DNA of 64,000 nt from Anaerolineae bacterium (lineage in GTDB: Bacteria; Chloroflexota; Anaerolineae; 4572-78; J111), in the NCBI GenBank assembly GCA_022071955.1, contig JAJVIM010000022.1, positions 1 through 64,000 on the forward strand. Reading direction: 5' to 3'. Numbering within the stretch: the first letter of the stretch is position 1; every line of letters starts with the position of its first letter. A program made the position numbers and the translations under genes. Below, one piece after another: positions 30,824 through 41,075 of the stretch. The notes beneath the pieces are model-generated. The model saw nothing but the letters and a program-made list of their open reading frames with translations, ran no database searches and was not told the origin of the DNA.

Positions 30824-31369
30824 ATGATAACTAAATCTGAACGCGTAAAAAAAATTCACGATACGTTTGTTTTGTTGATGCAAGCGGCCAAACGCAGATT
30901 TGTGCAGCAACTCCAGGTTTACGGGTTAACCCTGCCCCAATTTGCCGCCCTGGCAGCGCTATCGGCGTATGGCCAGGCCTGCACAATGAGTGATCTGACC
31001 AATGTCACCTTTCACGATCCGCCGACAATGACCGGCGTTATCGACCGGCTGGTGCGTATGGGCCTGGTGCAACGCACCCGCAGCCAAACTGACCGGCGCG
31101 TGGTTTTGGTAGAAGCAACGCCCGCCGGGGCCGAACTGGTGCAAAAAATTGAAACAACGTTAATGCACAAGGCCGTAGAAAGTTACGACGGCCTGACCGA
31201 AGAACAACTCGATCTGCTGGACCAATTGCTGCGCCACCTGCTGCGAATCCATCTCAAAGAATATCGGTCTTTGCCAGATGCTGATATTGAAACGGAAATC
31301 CATCAACTTGAAAAATTTGTACAGGACCCCATCTGTTATATGAAATCAGATAATGCGAAGCCCTTTTAA
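30824..31369 (+). CDS. MarR-family transcriptional regulator
   Basis: The 181-residue product has the MarR winged helix: LTLPQFAALAALSAYGQA, then the recognition helix in DPPTMTGVIDRLVRMGLVQR and the wing SQTDRRVVLVEATPAG. Flanking dimerisation helices are present. A C-terminal extension of ~25 residues (ETEIHQLEKFVQD) is longer than usual. The RND adaptor gene begins just downstream (ATG alternatives overlap its stop), so it probably represses its own promoter and the efflux operon. Confidence 0.93.
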   Translation: MITKSERVKKIHDTFVLLMQAAKRRFVQQLQVYGLTLPQFAALAALSAYGQACTMSDLTNVTFHDPPTMTGVIDRLVRMGLVQRTRSQTDRRVVLVEATPAGAELVQKIETTLMHKAVESYDGLTEEQLDLLDQLLRHLLRIHLKEYRSLPDADIETEIHQLEKFVQDPICYMKSDNAKPF

Positions 31370-31401
31370 TGGATACTCTTCAATTTTGGAGGAATTTCAC
31401 T

Positions 31402-32832
31402 GTGAAACGATTTTCTGTAATCTCGCTGATATTGCTTGTTAGCGTGCTGCTGGCTACCACAGCATGTGGCGCCAGCGCCCAAAAAACCGATAAACCGGCC
31501 GCAGACAACGTGGCCCAGGCCGCCACACTCAACGAAGCCGCCACAGACAAAACGGTTCCGGTTGAGGTGGCCCTGGTTGAAACCGGCGATATCTCGCTGA
31601 TTTTCAATTACTCCGGCAGCCTGCAACCCAAAGACGATTTGAACCTTGTGCCCGGCGCAGCCGGCAGAATTGAGACGGTTCTGGTTGAGCAGGGGGATAC
31701 CGTGAAAGAAGGCGACCCCATTGCCATTATTGAGTCTGACACGTACAAAACCGCCATCAAACAGGCCGAAGCGGCTCTGGCCTCGGCCAAGCTCAATCTG
31801 GCCAAAATGGAGCTTGGCTCGCGGCCGGAAGAAATCGCCGCAGCCCAGGCTGCCGTTGAACTGGCCAAAGCCAGCCTCAACGATGTGGCGTCTGTGAGCG
31901 ACGATGAGCGCACCCAGGCCGCCGCAAACCTGGCCCGCGCCCAAACCGAACTCAAACGCGCCCAAAGCGAGTACGATAAAATTGCCTGGGCCGGCGATGT
32001 TGGCACCAAACCCCAGGCCGTGGCTCTTGAAAATGCCACCATTGCTTACGAAACCGCCCTGGCCGCCTACAACCAGCAGACCAACCCCAGCGACTCGCAG
32101 TTGGCCCCGCTGATGCTCCAGGTGGCCCAGGCCGAACTGCAACTGGCCCTAAAAACCGAGCCGTACCGCCAGGTTGATTTTGCCACCGCCCGCGTCGCCA
32201 TCAAACAGGCCGAAGCCGGGCTGGAAGCCGCCCAACTACAGCTTGACGAAACCACCATTCGCGCGCCGTTTGATGGCGTTATCGCCGATATTACCATTAC
32301 CAAAGGCAGCCGCGTAGGCCAGCAATCACCTATTGGCCAGCTTATGTCTAACGAGCTTGAAGCCGAAATTGGGGTGCAGGAGAGCGCCATCAGCCAGGTG
32401 AAAGTTGGGCAAAGCGCTTCGCTGCGGGTTACGGCCTATCCGGGCCAGGATTTCCCGGGGGTTGTCAGCCGCATTTCCCCGTCGGCCGATCCCAACTCGC
32501 GCACGTTCTCGGTAAAAGTGACGCCGTTGCAAGGCCAGGATTTGCTCCACAGCGGTATGTTCGCCGATGTGTCGATATTGGCCCAGGAAAACAAAAACTC
32601 CGTGCTGGCCCCGCGTGAAGCGATTGTGCAGGGCAGCCAGCCTTCGGTTTTTGTGGTAAAAAACGACAACACTGTTGAAAAACGCACTGTTACCACCGGC
32701 CTGTACGACAAAGACCGGGTTGAAATTCTGAACGGCCTCAAACCCGGCGATGTTGTGGTTGTGGCCGGCCAGCCCAACCTGCAAGACGGAGTCAAAGCAG
32801 AAGTAACCAACGACCCGCGTGTGGCTCAGTAA
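31402..32832 (+). CDS. RND efflux membrane-fusion (periplasmic adaptor) lipoprotein
   Basis: The GTG at 31402 has GGAGG 9 nt upstream and yields a lipoprotein signal VKRFSVISLILLVSVLLATT followed by AC, so I prefer it to the ATG at 31369. The mature protein has the HlyD/AcrA order: lipoyl half (GRIETVLVEQGDTVKEGDPI), a long alpha-hairpin rich in Ala/Glu/Lys (about 125-285), second lipoyl half (IRAPFDGVIADI), beta-barrel (VGQSASLRVTAYPGQDFPGV) and a membrane-proximal end. It links the RND pump encoded next to the outer envelope. No outer-membrane TolC gene is present. Confidence 0.94.
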   Translation: MKRFSVISLILLVSVLLATTACGASAQKTDKPAADNVAQAATLNEAATDKTVPVEVALVETGDISLIFNYSGSLQPKDDLNLVPGAAGRIETVLVEQGDTVKEGDPIAIIESDTYKTAIKQAEAALASAKLNLAKMELGSRPEEIAAAQAAVELAKASLNDVASVSDDERTQAAANLARAQTELKRAQSEYDKIAWAGDVGTKPQAVALENATIAYETALAAYNQQTNPSDSQLAPLMLQVAQAELQLALKTEPYRQVDFATARVAIKQAEAGLEAAQLQLDETTIRAPFDGVIADITITKGSRVGQQSPIGQLMSNELEAEIGVQESAISQVKVGQSASLRVTAYPGQDFPGVVSRISPSADPNSRTFSVKVTPLQGQDLLHSGMFADVSILAQENKNSVLAPREAIVQGSQPSVFVVKNDNTVEKRTVTTGLYDKDRVEILNGLKPGDVVVVAGQPNLQDGVKAEVTNDPRVAQ

Positions 32833-32895
32833 TCAGCAACGCTAAACCCGGCGCTGCGCCCTTGTCGCGGCGCTTTCTGAGAGGATTAATTTTTT

Positions 32896-35800
32896 ATGGG
32901 ATTAACAAGACTGGCCTTAAAACGGCCGCTGACCATGCTGATGATCATTCTGACCCTGGTGATTATGGGCTGGCAGGGCTACAACCGTCTCCTGCTCGAC
33001 AGCTTTCCGGCGGTCAACTTTCCGTTTGTCAGCGTTACCGTAATTTTTCCCGGCGCTTCCCCGGAAGACGTGGAAGACCTGGTGCTGAAACCTCTGGAAG
33101 ATGCCATTTCAACCATCTCTGGCATTGATGAGCTAAACGCCACCGCGTCCGAAGGAGTGGGCACCATTGTGGTGGCCTTTGTGGAAGGCACCGACGGCAA
33201 CGCCGCTGCCATCGATGTGGAACGGCAGGTATCGAGCGCCCGCGGCCAACTGCCTTCAGAAGCCGAAGACCCGGTAGTGGGCAAGTTCGACATTAACGCC
33301 ATCCCGGTGCTGATTATGTCGCTGAACGGCCCGCAAAGCCAATCGGCCCTGTTTGAACTGGCCGATACCGACATCAAAACCCGCCTGCAAGCGGTGCCGG
33401 GCGTCGCTTCGGTCAGTGTTTCTGGCGGGCGCGAGCGCGAAGTTCAGATTTTTATTGACCAGGCTAAACTGGCCGGCTTTGGGTTGTCGCTGGATGATGT
33501 ACAGAAGAAACTCCGCGAAAACAACCTCACCTTCCCCGGCGGCTCGGTTGAAGAAGGCCGCCAAAAAGTGTCTGTCCGTTCGGTGGGTGAATTTACCAGC
33601 CTGGAAGATATTGAAAATCTGGTTGTCCGTGAAAGCGGCGGCAAGGTTTACCTGCGCGATGTTGCCACCGTGCAAATGGGCCTGAAAGACCGCAACAGCA
33701 TTTTGCGATACAACGGCAACGATGCGGTGAGCGTGTCGGTGGTCAAATCCAGCGATGCCAACACGGTGCAAACGGTTGACAATGCCAAGAAAATTGTCAA
33801 AGAGATCAACCAGGAACTCCCGCCCGGCGCCGAATTGACCGTGGTGCTGGATAACGCCCAGTTCATCCGCGATTCTGTGGCGGCGGTGCTGGAAGACCTG
33901 ATGCTGGCGGTCATTATTACCGGCATGGTTATTTTGGTCTTTCTGCACAACGTGCGCAGCACGTTCATTGTTATTCTGGCTGTGCCAACCTCCATCATCA
34001 GCACCTTTTTGGTGATGTGGATGTTGGGCTTCAGCCTTAACCAGCTCACCTTGCTGGCCATGACCCTCGTCATTGGTATTTTGGTTGACGATGCGATTGT
34101 GGTGATCGAAAATATTGAGCGCCACCTGGAAATGCACAAACCGCCGATGCAGGCTGCGCTTGATGGCCGGTCTGAAATTGGGCTGGCCGCGCTGACCATC
34201 ACTCTGGTCGACGTGGTGGTTTACCTGCCGGTTGCCTTTATGAGCGGCATTGTCGGCCAGTTCTTCTTTTCCTACGGGGTTACCATTGCCGTGGCGGCAA
34301 TGGCCTCGCTGTTTATCGCCTTTACACTCACGCCCATGCTGGCCGCTTTTTGGCTGAAAGACCCCACCCAGCCGGAGACACCGCCAACCGGCATTGGCAA
34401 ATTTTTCAGCATGCTGCTCAAACCGATCAACTGGCTCTGGAATCGCGCCATCGCCATATTTGAGTGGGGATTTAACATGCTGGCCAGATTCTATGAATTG
34501 ACCCTGCGCTTTTTCCTGTACCGCTGGTACACCCAATTGCTGGCCGTAACACTGGCGGTAGGTGCGTTGATTGGCGGATTTTATCTGGTGGTTGGCGGCT
34601 TTGTGGGCAGCGAGTTCTTCCCGCAGCAGGACGACGGCCAGATTCGGATAACCATTGAAATGCCCGCCGGCACCAATCTGGACGCCACCGATCGGGTCGC
34701 TCGCCAGATAGAAAATATCATTTTAAGCGAAGTGCCGGAAACATCGGCCATTCAAACGCAAGTGGGCACCGGGGGCGGCGGGGGCGGTCCCGTCGGCGGC
34801 AGTCGAGCGTCAAACGCGGCCACCATCAACCTGATTTTGGTTGACAAACAGGACAGAACCCGAACCACCACCGACGTAGTTGATGCGCTGCGGCCGCGCT
34901 TTACCAATATTCCGGAAGCCATCGTTGCCACCGCGCTGAACTCTGGCGTGGGCGGCGGCGGCGCCAGCCCCATCCAGATTAGAGTGTTTGGCCCCGATCA
35001 AAATACGCTCATCAATTTGGCCAACCAGGTTGAAACCACCATTCGCAGCGTGCCCGGCACCGCCGACATCAAAAACACCGACGCGGCTCGCTCCCGCGAA
35101 ACCCAGCTTGTTGTCAACCGCGAACAGGCGCTGGATTTGGGCCTTACGCCGCAGCAGGTGGCCACCACCCTGCGCACCGCGTTGAGCGGCAGCCAGGTAG
35201 GCCAGTTTGATCCCGGCGATGGCGGTAACAAAATCGACATCACCGTCCGGTTGAGCGAAATGGCCCGCAACGACATCAACCAACTGTTGCAGATTCCCAT
35301 CAAGTATGTTAACGGCCAGCCCATTTACCTGGGCCGGGTGGTTACCGATGAGTCCAGCCAGGCTCCGGCCAAAATCACCCGCGCCGACCGGCAGCGCGTG
35401 CTGACCGTAGGCAGCGGCGTGGCTACCGGCTACACCGCCGGCGATGTGACCAACGAAATTGAAGCCGCTATCAACCAGCAGGTGAACTTCCCCACCGGCT
35501 ACGGCTTTAAATTTGTCGGCGCTTCTGAACAGCAGCGCGAGTCGTTTGCCCAGTTGGGTAACGCCATTATGCTGGCCGTGGCGCTGGTTTACATTTTGCT
35601 GGTGGCGCTGTACCAAAGCTGGCTGCAGCCGCTGGCCATTATGTTCTCGCTGCCGGTGACGCTGGTGGGCGCGTTTGGCGGCCTGTGGCTCACCGGCAAC
35701 ACCCTCAACCTCATTTCGCTGTTGGGGATTGTGCTGCTCACCGGTGTGGTCACCAAAAACGCCATCCTGCTGGTAGACTTTACCAACCAGCTCCGCGAGG

Positions 35801-36186
35801 AAGGGACACCACGCAAAGAGGCTCTGGCCCGGGCCGGCCGGCTGCGGCTCCGCGCCGTGCTGATGACCACCCTCACCCTGGTGTTTGCCCTGATGCCGCT
35901 GCTGTTGGGCACGGGCGCCGGCTCAGAAACCCGCGCCCCGCTGGCGGCGGTGGTCATTGGCGGGTCAATCTCGTCTACCCTGCTCACGTTGATTTTGGTG
36001 CCGGTGGTTTACAACTTCTTTGACTTTGGCGGCGATTTGCTGTCGGGGATGTTCCGGCGAATCCTTGGTATCAAAAAGACCAAACGCGAACTCCCGCCCG
36101 AATTGCAGGACAAGCCGGCGGCAACGCCCGCGCCGCAAACCGGCACGGCTATCTCGTTTAACGAACCCGGCGCAGAAAGCGCCTAA
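32896..36186 (+). CDS. RND-family efflux transporter permease (AcrB/HAE1-like)
   Basis: The 1096-residue protein has the twelve-helix RND plan with two large outer loops. It keeps the proton-relay pair in GILVDDAIVVIENIERHLEM (two Asp in helix 4) and the helix-10 Lys in GVVTKNAILLVDFTNQLREE. The start MGLTRLALKRPLTMLMII and PGASPEDVEDLVLKPLED are typical. A Gly-rich insertion (VGTGGGGGGPVGGS) interrupts the second porter domain. It is driven by the proton gradient and exports hydrophobic drugs or lipids with the adaptor encoded 63 bp upstream. MarR control is likely. Substrate cannot be inferred. Confidence 0.95.
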   Translation: MGLTRLALKRPLTMLMIILTLVIMGWQGYNRLLLDSFPAVNFPFVSVTVIFPGASPEDVEDLVLKPLEDAISTISGIDELNATASEGVGTIVVAFVEGTDGNAAAIDVERQVSSARGQLPSEAEDPVVGKFDINAIPVLIMSLNGPQSQSALFELADTDIKTRLQAVPGVASVSVSGGREREVQIFIDQAKLAGFGLSLDDVQKKLRENNLTFPGGSVEEGRQKVSVRSVGEFTSLEDIENLVVRESGGKVYLRDVATVQMGLKDRNSILRYNGNDAVSVSVVKSSDANTVQTVDNAKKIVKEINQELPPGAELTVVLDNAQFIRDSVAAVLEDLMLAVIITGMVILVFLHNVRSTFIVILAVPTSIISTFLVMWMLGFSLNQLTLLAMTLVIGILVDDAIVVIENIERHLEMHKPPMQAALDGRSEIGLAALTITLVDVVVYLPVAFMSGIVGQFFFSYGVTIAVAAMASLFIAFTLTPMLAAFWLKDPTQPETPPTGIGKFFSMLLKPINWLWNRAIAIFEWGFNMLARFYELTLRFFLYRWYTQLLAVTLAVGALIGGFYLVVGGFVGSEFFPQQDDGQIRITIEMPAGTNLDATDRVARQIENIILSEVPETSAIQTQVGTGGGGGGPVGGSRASNAATINLILVDKQDRTRTTTDVVDALRPRFTNIPEAIVATALNSGVGGGGASPIQIRVFGPDQNTLINLANQVETTIRSVPGTADIKNTDAARSRETQLVVNREQALDLGLTPQQVATTLRTALSGSQVGQFDPGDGGNKIDITVRLSEMARNDINQLLQIPIKYVNGQPIYLGRVVTDESSQAPAKITRADRQRVLTVGSGVATGYTAGDVTNEIEAAINQQVNFPTGYGFKFVGASEQQRESFAQLGNAIMLAVALVYILLVALYQSWLQPLAIMFSLPVTLVGAFGGLWLTGNTLNLISLLGIVLLTGVVTKNAILLVDFTNQLREEGTPRKEALARAGRLRLRAVLMTTLTLVFALMPLLLGTGAGSETRAPLAAVVIGGSISSTLLTLILVPVVYNFFDFGGDLLSGMFRRILGIKKTKRELPPELQDKPAATPAPQTGTAISFNEPGAESA

Positions 36187-36228
36187 ACCCGGTGGGGCGT
36201 TTCTCCCCCCAAACAAGGTTGCGATCTA

Positions 36229-38982
36229 ATGAAAAAATACGTTTCAACGTTTTCAATCTTACTCATCCTGCTGGCGGCGCTCAGCGGCTGCGGTTTTGGG
36301 TTTGAAGCCGAAAAAGAACCGCGTACCACGCTCGATGTGTCTAAATGGCCCACGTCCGTGCCACCCACCGTTTCGCCGGAGCCGACTCCCTTCCCCAAAA
36401 GCACGCTGCCGCCGGCCACCCAGCCGGCCAGCGCCGGCGTGGCTCAACCCGAACAACCCGGCGCCCCGACCGGGGGACTGGCCGGCCTGGATTTGCAAAA
36501 GTTGCTGAGCGGCGACCTCTCCGGCCTGCCGCCCGGTGTTGATTTGCAGCAGTTGCTCGGCCAGCTTACGCCAGAGCAAATGGCCCAACTCAGCGCCGGC
36601 CAGATTCCGCCGGAACTGCTGGCCCAGCTTGGCGCGGAGCAAACTTCGGCCAGCGATGTCTCGGCGCTGCTGGACAGCCTCAATGTTGACGATACCTCAA
36701 GCGCGGATGTTTCAAGTTTGATGGCCGACCTGGGGGCCGACCAGATTACCAGCGGCGCCACCACCAATCTGCTCAACCAGGCCAGTTCGCTGGGCGGGTT
36801 ATCGCCGGTGGCGGTGCTCAAAACCAGCGCCGCCGAAACAACCATTCGCCAGGGGCCGGGCGACAGCTACGGCGTTACCGAAGTTGTGGCCCAGGGCGAA
36901 CTGGCCGCCGTGCTCGGCACCGACTCCAGCCGCAACTGGCTGTTCATCATCACCATTAAAAATACACGTGGCTGGATTCCGCAAAGCGATGCCCGTATTT
37001 TGGGCACGCTCGACGAAGCGCCGGTGTTGCCGCCCAACCCGCTAACGCTGATCGCCCAAAAAGCGGCGGCGGCCATCTCGGGCGGAAGCAGCGGCGCATC
37101 CGCCCCGGCTCCGGTGGCGGATTTGGACAAACTCAATCCGGTGGCTACCGCCCGCGTCAGCAGCGAAGTGCTGAATATGCGCCAGCGGCCCGGCCCGGAT
37201 TATCCCCTGCTCGACACGCTGCCGGCCAATACAGAAGTGGCCGTGCTGGGCCTCAACCGTGACCGCGAGTGGGCGCTGGTGGCCAATGCCGAAGGCAAAA
37301 CTGGCTGGGTCTCGCTGGACTTTTTGGACGTGACCGGCTCATTAGCCAACGCGCCCATTTTCCGCACCCTTGAACCGGCCACGGGCAGCCAGCCCGCGCC
37401 TGTGGTTGAAACCTCCGGCGCAGCCGTTGCCGCGGCTCAACCCGCCCCGAGCGCGCCGCCGGCGGCGGCCCAGCCGGCGGCCAGCGCCATCCCCGGCGAC
37501 AAATCTTTTGCGCCGGCGGCCACGGCCAGAGTTACGGAACGGGTGAATATGCTCACCGGCCCCGGCCCGGAATTTGGCGCGCTGGCCGAATCCACGGTTG
37601 ACCAAAATGTAACCGTGTTGGCCGTTAACGCCGCCCGCGATTGGGCGTTTGTGCGCAACCCGCTGTCAAAATATGGCTGGGTACCGCTCAGCGCTCTCAG
37701 CGTTACCGATGGCTCACTTAACAACGCCAGGCCGGTCACCACCGGCCTGATCACCAGCGACAACCTGACCCTGTCCAGCGGCCCCGGCATTTTTTACGAA
37801 GCCGTTGGCCCGGCAGCCCGCAACGAATTTGTGGCCGTGCTGGGGTTGAACCCCGGCCGCAACTGGGCGCTGGTAGAAACCGTGGGCGGCGGGCGTGGCT
37901 ACATTCCGCTGCGGCTCATCAAAATCAGCGAAGCAGTGGACAACCTGCCCGAAGTAAAAGTTGATGCCGTGGCCCAGAGCCAGCCGGCCGGCCCGGCAGT
38001 CCCCGCGCCGAGCGGCCCGCCCAGCGGCACATTGGTGCTGCAAACCAGCAGCGGCGGCAAAATTATGGCAATCAACGCCGATGGTTCCGGCCTGAGCCAG
38101 GTCACCGCCAGCGGCATCGACCCGGTGCTGTCGCCGGACGGGCGACAGGTGGCCTTTACCCGCTGGCAGGGCGATGTTGGCACGCTGTGGGTGGCCAACA
38201 CCGATGGCTCCGGCGAGCGGGCGGTGGTCGGTGAAATGCGCAAAGCCAAAGGGCCGGATTGGTCGCCCGATGGCCAGCAAATTGTGCTCAACTTCCAGCA
38301 GGGCGGCCAGGTTGATGATGAAAATATGTGTGTGCCGCTGGGGTCAAAAATTCCCTTTGATCGCGCGCGTAACATCAGAGTCAACAACGGTAAAAATGGG
38401 CCCAGGCTTTGCTTTATCCTGCTGGCCGACCCGCACTGGACATTGCGTGTGGTCAATTTGAGCGACGGCAAATTTGAGGATCACTACGGCGGCCAGTACG
38501 CCTTTCGGCCCGCGTGGGACCCGGCCCAGCCGTGGCGAGTTATCTCGGCGGCGGGCAACGGCCTGCTGGCCACAGACGTAAACAACCCCGATTACCGCCA
38601 GCAGCTCACCAACGTGATCGGCGACGGCTCGCCGGTAATGTCGCCGGACGGCCGGTTTATTGCGGTGGTTACCGATAACAACGGCACCCGCGATATTTAC
38701 CGGCTCAACGCCGATGGCAGCGGCCGGGTGCGGTTAACCCAAACTCCGTTGTGGGAAACCGTTACGCCCGACAAAGAGCCGCGCCAGTGGAACAACGTCG
38801 CCCCGGCCTGGTCGCCCGATGGATCGCGCCTGGCCTTCCTCACCGACCGCACCGGTCGCTGGGAGGTGTGGGTGATGAACGCCGACGGCGCTAACCAGCA
38901 ACCGCTCTTTTCTGACGAGATCAACGGTCAACTGGCTCTCCAGTATAATTTTGTAGATGAACGCGCCATCAGTTGGCGCTAA
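36229..38982 (+). CDS. Lipoprotein with four SH3b domains and a PD40 propeller
   Basis: The 917-residue protein has a lipoprotein signal (LLAALSGC, C21). A Leu/Gln-rich helical stretch (LTPEQMAQLSAGQIPPELLA) follows. Four SH3b domains come next (about 195-260, 305-370, 425-490 and 505-570; motifs TTIRQGPGDSYGV, LNMRQRPGPDYPL, VNMLTGPGPEFGA, LTLSSGPGIFYEA). A C-terminal PD40 propeller covers about 590-917 (NADGSGLSQVT, SPDGRQVAFTRW, SPDGSRLAFLTDRTG). It starts 42 bp after the RND pump gene and may be co-transcribed. SH3b domains would bind the wall and the propeller a partner protein, possibly the pump assembly; this is inferred from position only. Confidence 0.87.
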   Translation: MKKYVSTFSILLILLAALSGCGFGFEAEKEPRTTLDVSKWPTSVPPTVSPEPTPFPKSTLPPATQPASAGVAQPEQPGAPTGGLAGLDLQKLLSGDLSGLPPGVDLQQLLGQLTPEQMAQLSAGQIPPELLAQLGAEQTSASDVSALLDSLNVDDTSSADVSSLMADLGADQITSGATTNLLNQASSLGGLSPVAVLKTSAAETTIRQGPGDSYGVTEVVAQGELAAVLGTDSSRNWLFIITIKNTRGWIPQSDARILGTLDEAPVLPPNPLTLIAQKAAAAISGGSSGASAPAPVADLDKLNPVATARVSSEVLNMRQRPGPDYPLLDTLPANTEVAVLGLNRDREWALVANAEGKTGWVSLDFLDVTGSLANAPIFRTLEPATGSQPAPVVETSGAAVAAAQPAPSAPPAAAQPAASAIPGDKSFAPAATARVTERVNMLTGPGPEFGALAESTVDQNVTVLAVNAARDWAFVRNPLSKYGWVPLSALSVTDGSLNNARPVTTGLITSDNLTLSSGPGIFYEAVGPAARNEFVAVLGLNPGRNWALVETVGGGRGYIPLRLIKISEAVDNLPEVKVDAVAQSQPAGPAVPAPSGPPSGTLVLQTSSGGKIMAINADGSGLSQVTASGIDPVLSPDGRQVAFTRWQGDVGTLWVANTDGSGERAVVGEMRKAKGPDWSPDGQQIVLNFQQGGQVDDENMCVPLGSKIPFDRARNIRVNNGKNGPRLCFILLADPHWTLRVVNLSDGKFEDHYGGQYAFRPAWDPAQPWRVISAAGNGLLATDVNNPDYRQQLTNVIGDGSPVMSPDGRFIAVVTDNNGTRDIYRLNADGSGRVRLTQTPLWETVTPDKEPRQWNNVAPAWSPDGSRLAFLTDRTGRWEVWVMNADGANQQPLFSDEINGQLALQYNFVDERAISWR

Positions 38983-39048
38983 AAATCCATTCGGCGGGGT
39001 GAGTGGGCGGCGTCGCCACCCGCTCGCCCCGCCAACAAATTTCTATCG

Positions 39049-39618
39049 ATGCGTGTGATTGCCGGCCTGGCCAAAGGTAAACAACTAAAAATGGTGCCGG
39101 GCGATACTACCCGCCCCATCACCGACCGCACCAAAGAGGCGCTGTTCAACATTTTGGGTGACTGGATTGTTGAAGCCCGGGTGCTCGACCTGTTTGGCGG
39201 CACCGGCGCGGTCGGCATCGAGGCGCTGAGCCGGCAGGCCGCGCACGTTACGTTTCTGGATACCAGCCGGGCCGCCACCCAAACCATCGGCGAGAACCTG
39301 CGCGTCACCGGCCTGGCTGCCGGGGCCACGGTGAAACGCAAAGATGCCTTTGACTACCTGCAAGCGCCGCCGGCCAACCCGGAACCCTTCGACCTGATTT
39401 ACATTGCCCCGCCCCAATACAAAGATTTATGGATTAAAGCCATCGAGCTGATAGACGCTCAACTGGATACGTGGCTGCTGCCCGATGGCGCGATCATTGT
39501 TCAGATTCACCCCAAAGAATACCGGGATTTAACCCTGCGCCACCTCCACCTGTACGATCAACGCAAATACGGCAGCACAATTCTGTGCTTTTACGAGCGC
39601 ATCGACGAAGGGACGTAG
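39049..39618 (+). CDS. rsmD: RsmD-family 16S rRNA (guanine966-N2)-methyltransferase
   Basis: The 189-residue protein shows the RsmD start MRVIAGLAKGKQL, the RPITDRTKEALFNIL signature, the SAM-binding loop VLDLFGGTGAVGIEALSR and the acidic FLDTS motif. It would methylate G966 of 16S rRNA during 30S assembly. The catalytic motif IV, usually (D/N)PP(Y/F), reads YIAPPQYKDL here, so the first residue is Ala and one residue is inserted. I have the impression that related Chloroflexota proteins share this form, but cannot confirm it. The gene is followed 1 bp later by the broken propeller gene. Confidence 0.88.
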   Translation: MRVIAGLAKGKQLKMVPGDTTRPITDRTKEALFNILGDWIVEARVLDLFGGTGAVGIEALSRQAAHVTFLDTSRAATQTIGENLRVTGLAAGATVKRKDAFDYLQAPPANPEPFDLIYIAPPQYKDLWIKAIELIDAQLDTWLLPDGAIIVQIHPKEYRDLTLRHLHLYDQRKYGSTILCFYERIDEGT

Positions 39619-39619
39619 C

Positions 39620-41014
39620 GTGACCAATGAACAACCCATCGAACCAGACATAACCCCGGCCAGCGACTTACCGCCGGTTAAAACCGGCCCGCCGCTCAAA
39701 CTCATCGTCACCATCGTTCTCATTGCCTGTGTGGGGGCGGCGGTGCTGGGCTTTGGCGTGTATTTTGCCTTCAACACCATCAAAACCAGCGTCGGGCTGG
39801 TTACCTCGGAGCTGCCCCAGGCCGGCAGCGACCGGATTTCTAACCAGATTGCCTTTGTGGGCAACGATTTTAACATGTGGCTGGTCAAGCCCGATGGCTC
39901 AAATCTGCACCGGCTAACCACCGATGGCCACGCCTACCGTTTTCCCACCTGGTCGCCCGATGGCCGCTGGCTGGCGTTTTTGGGCCGCGCCGAAGCCAGC
40001 CACAGCGTTTTGTACCTCTCCGCCTTTGACCAGCCCAAGCCAACCATCATCTACGACAACCCCAACGGGCCGCCATTTTACCTGTACTGGTCGCCCAACA
40101 GCCGCAGCCTGACCTTTTTAACCCAGGAAGCCAGCGGCCTGGCCATGCGCTAGATTGAGCCAGACACCCCCGCCAACCAGCGGGTTCTGAGTGTTGGCTC
40201 GCCGTTTTATTGGGCGTGGTCGCCCGCCAGCGACAAAATGGTGCTGCACGTTGGCGGCTCGCGGGCCGTATCGCCAGAGGCGCACATCTCGCTGCTGGCC
40301 AATCAGGCGGGCGCCAGCCGCGAAGAACTGAAGCAGAGTCCGGGCCGGTTTCAGGCCCCGGCCTGGTCCAGCGATGGGGCCTACTTTTACACCGTCGCCG
40401 CCGACAGCCAGGGCCGCGACGTGATCTATCAAACCGACGCCCAAACGCTGGAGCCGCGCCAGATTACGACTGTCAGCGGATTTTCTCACATTGTGCTATC
40501 GCCAAATAACCGGCAGTTGGCCTACTTGCAACACTCGCGCAGCACAAACCTGCCCTTTGGCGAGGCATTTATAGTTGGCACAGATGGCCAGGGCAAAAAA
40601 CAGGTCATCAACAGCCCGGTCGCGTCGCTCTACTGGTCGCCGGATGGCAAAAAGCTGGCGCTGCTGAGCCTGACCCGCCCCAACGAAGGCCCCACCGCCA
40701 AAATCGACGGGCTGGCCGCGCCGCTGGCGCAGTCGGCGGTGTCGCTGCGCTGGTGGGTTTATAATGTTGAAAACGATGACTTACAGCCGGTTTTCACTTT
40801 TCAACCGACCACTGCTTTTTTGCAAACCGTCCCCTATTTTGACCAATATTATCTGTCGCTCACATTTTGGTCGCCAGACAGCCGTTATCTGGTCGCCACC
40901 AAAGCCCTGGCCGGCCAAAACCTGCTGGGAGCGGTGGTTGTGATCGACACCACCGGCCAGACCGACCCGCTCAAAGTTGGCGACGGCACCATCGCGGTTT
41001 GGTCGTGGCAATAA
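39620..41014 (+). pseudogene. Membrane-anchored PD40 propeller gene interrupted by an amber codon
   Basis: From GTG 39620 one frame runs to TAA at 41012-41014 except for a single TAG at 40151-40153 (codon 178, after GLAMR and before IEPDTPANQ). Both halves carry the same design: a membrane helix at about 29-55, then PD40 repeats (FPTWSPDGRWLAFLGRAE, YLYWSPNSRSLTFLTQ, then APAWSSDGAYFYTVAA, SLYWSPDGKKLALLSL, LTFWSPDSRYLVATKA). Intact, it would be about 464 residues. CAG to TAG is the simplest change. A sequencing error or suppression are alternatives. The second half lacks a credible start of its own. Confidence 0.8.
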
Positions 41015-41075
41015 GGTTGTCAGCCCCAAAAAACTTGGTGTATAATCAACCATCACCTTCAAGAGAGGCTGGGCT

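Noticed and set aside
33256-34536. 426-codon open frame on the minus strand
   Set aside because: It is antisense to the RND permease and arises from high-GC codon bias.
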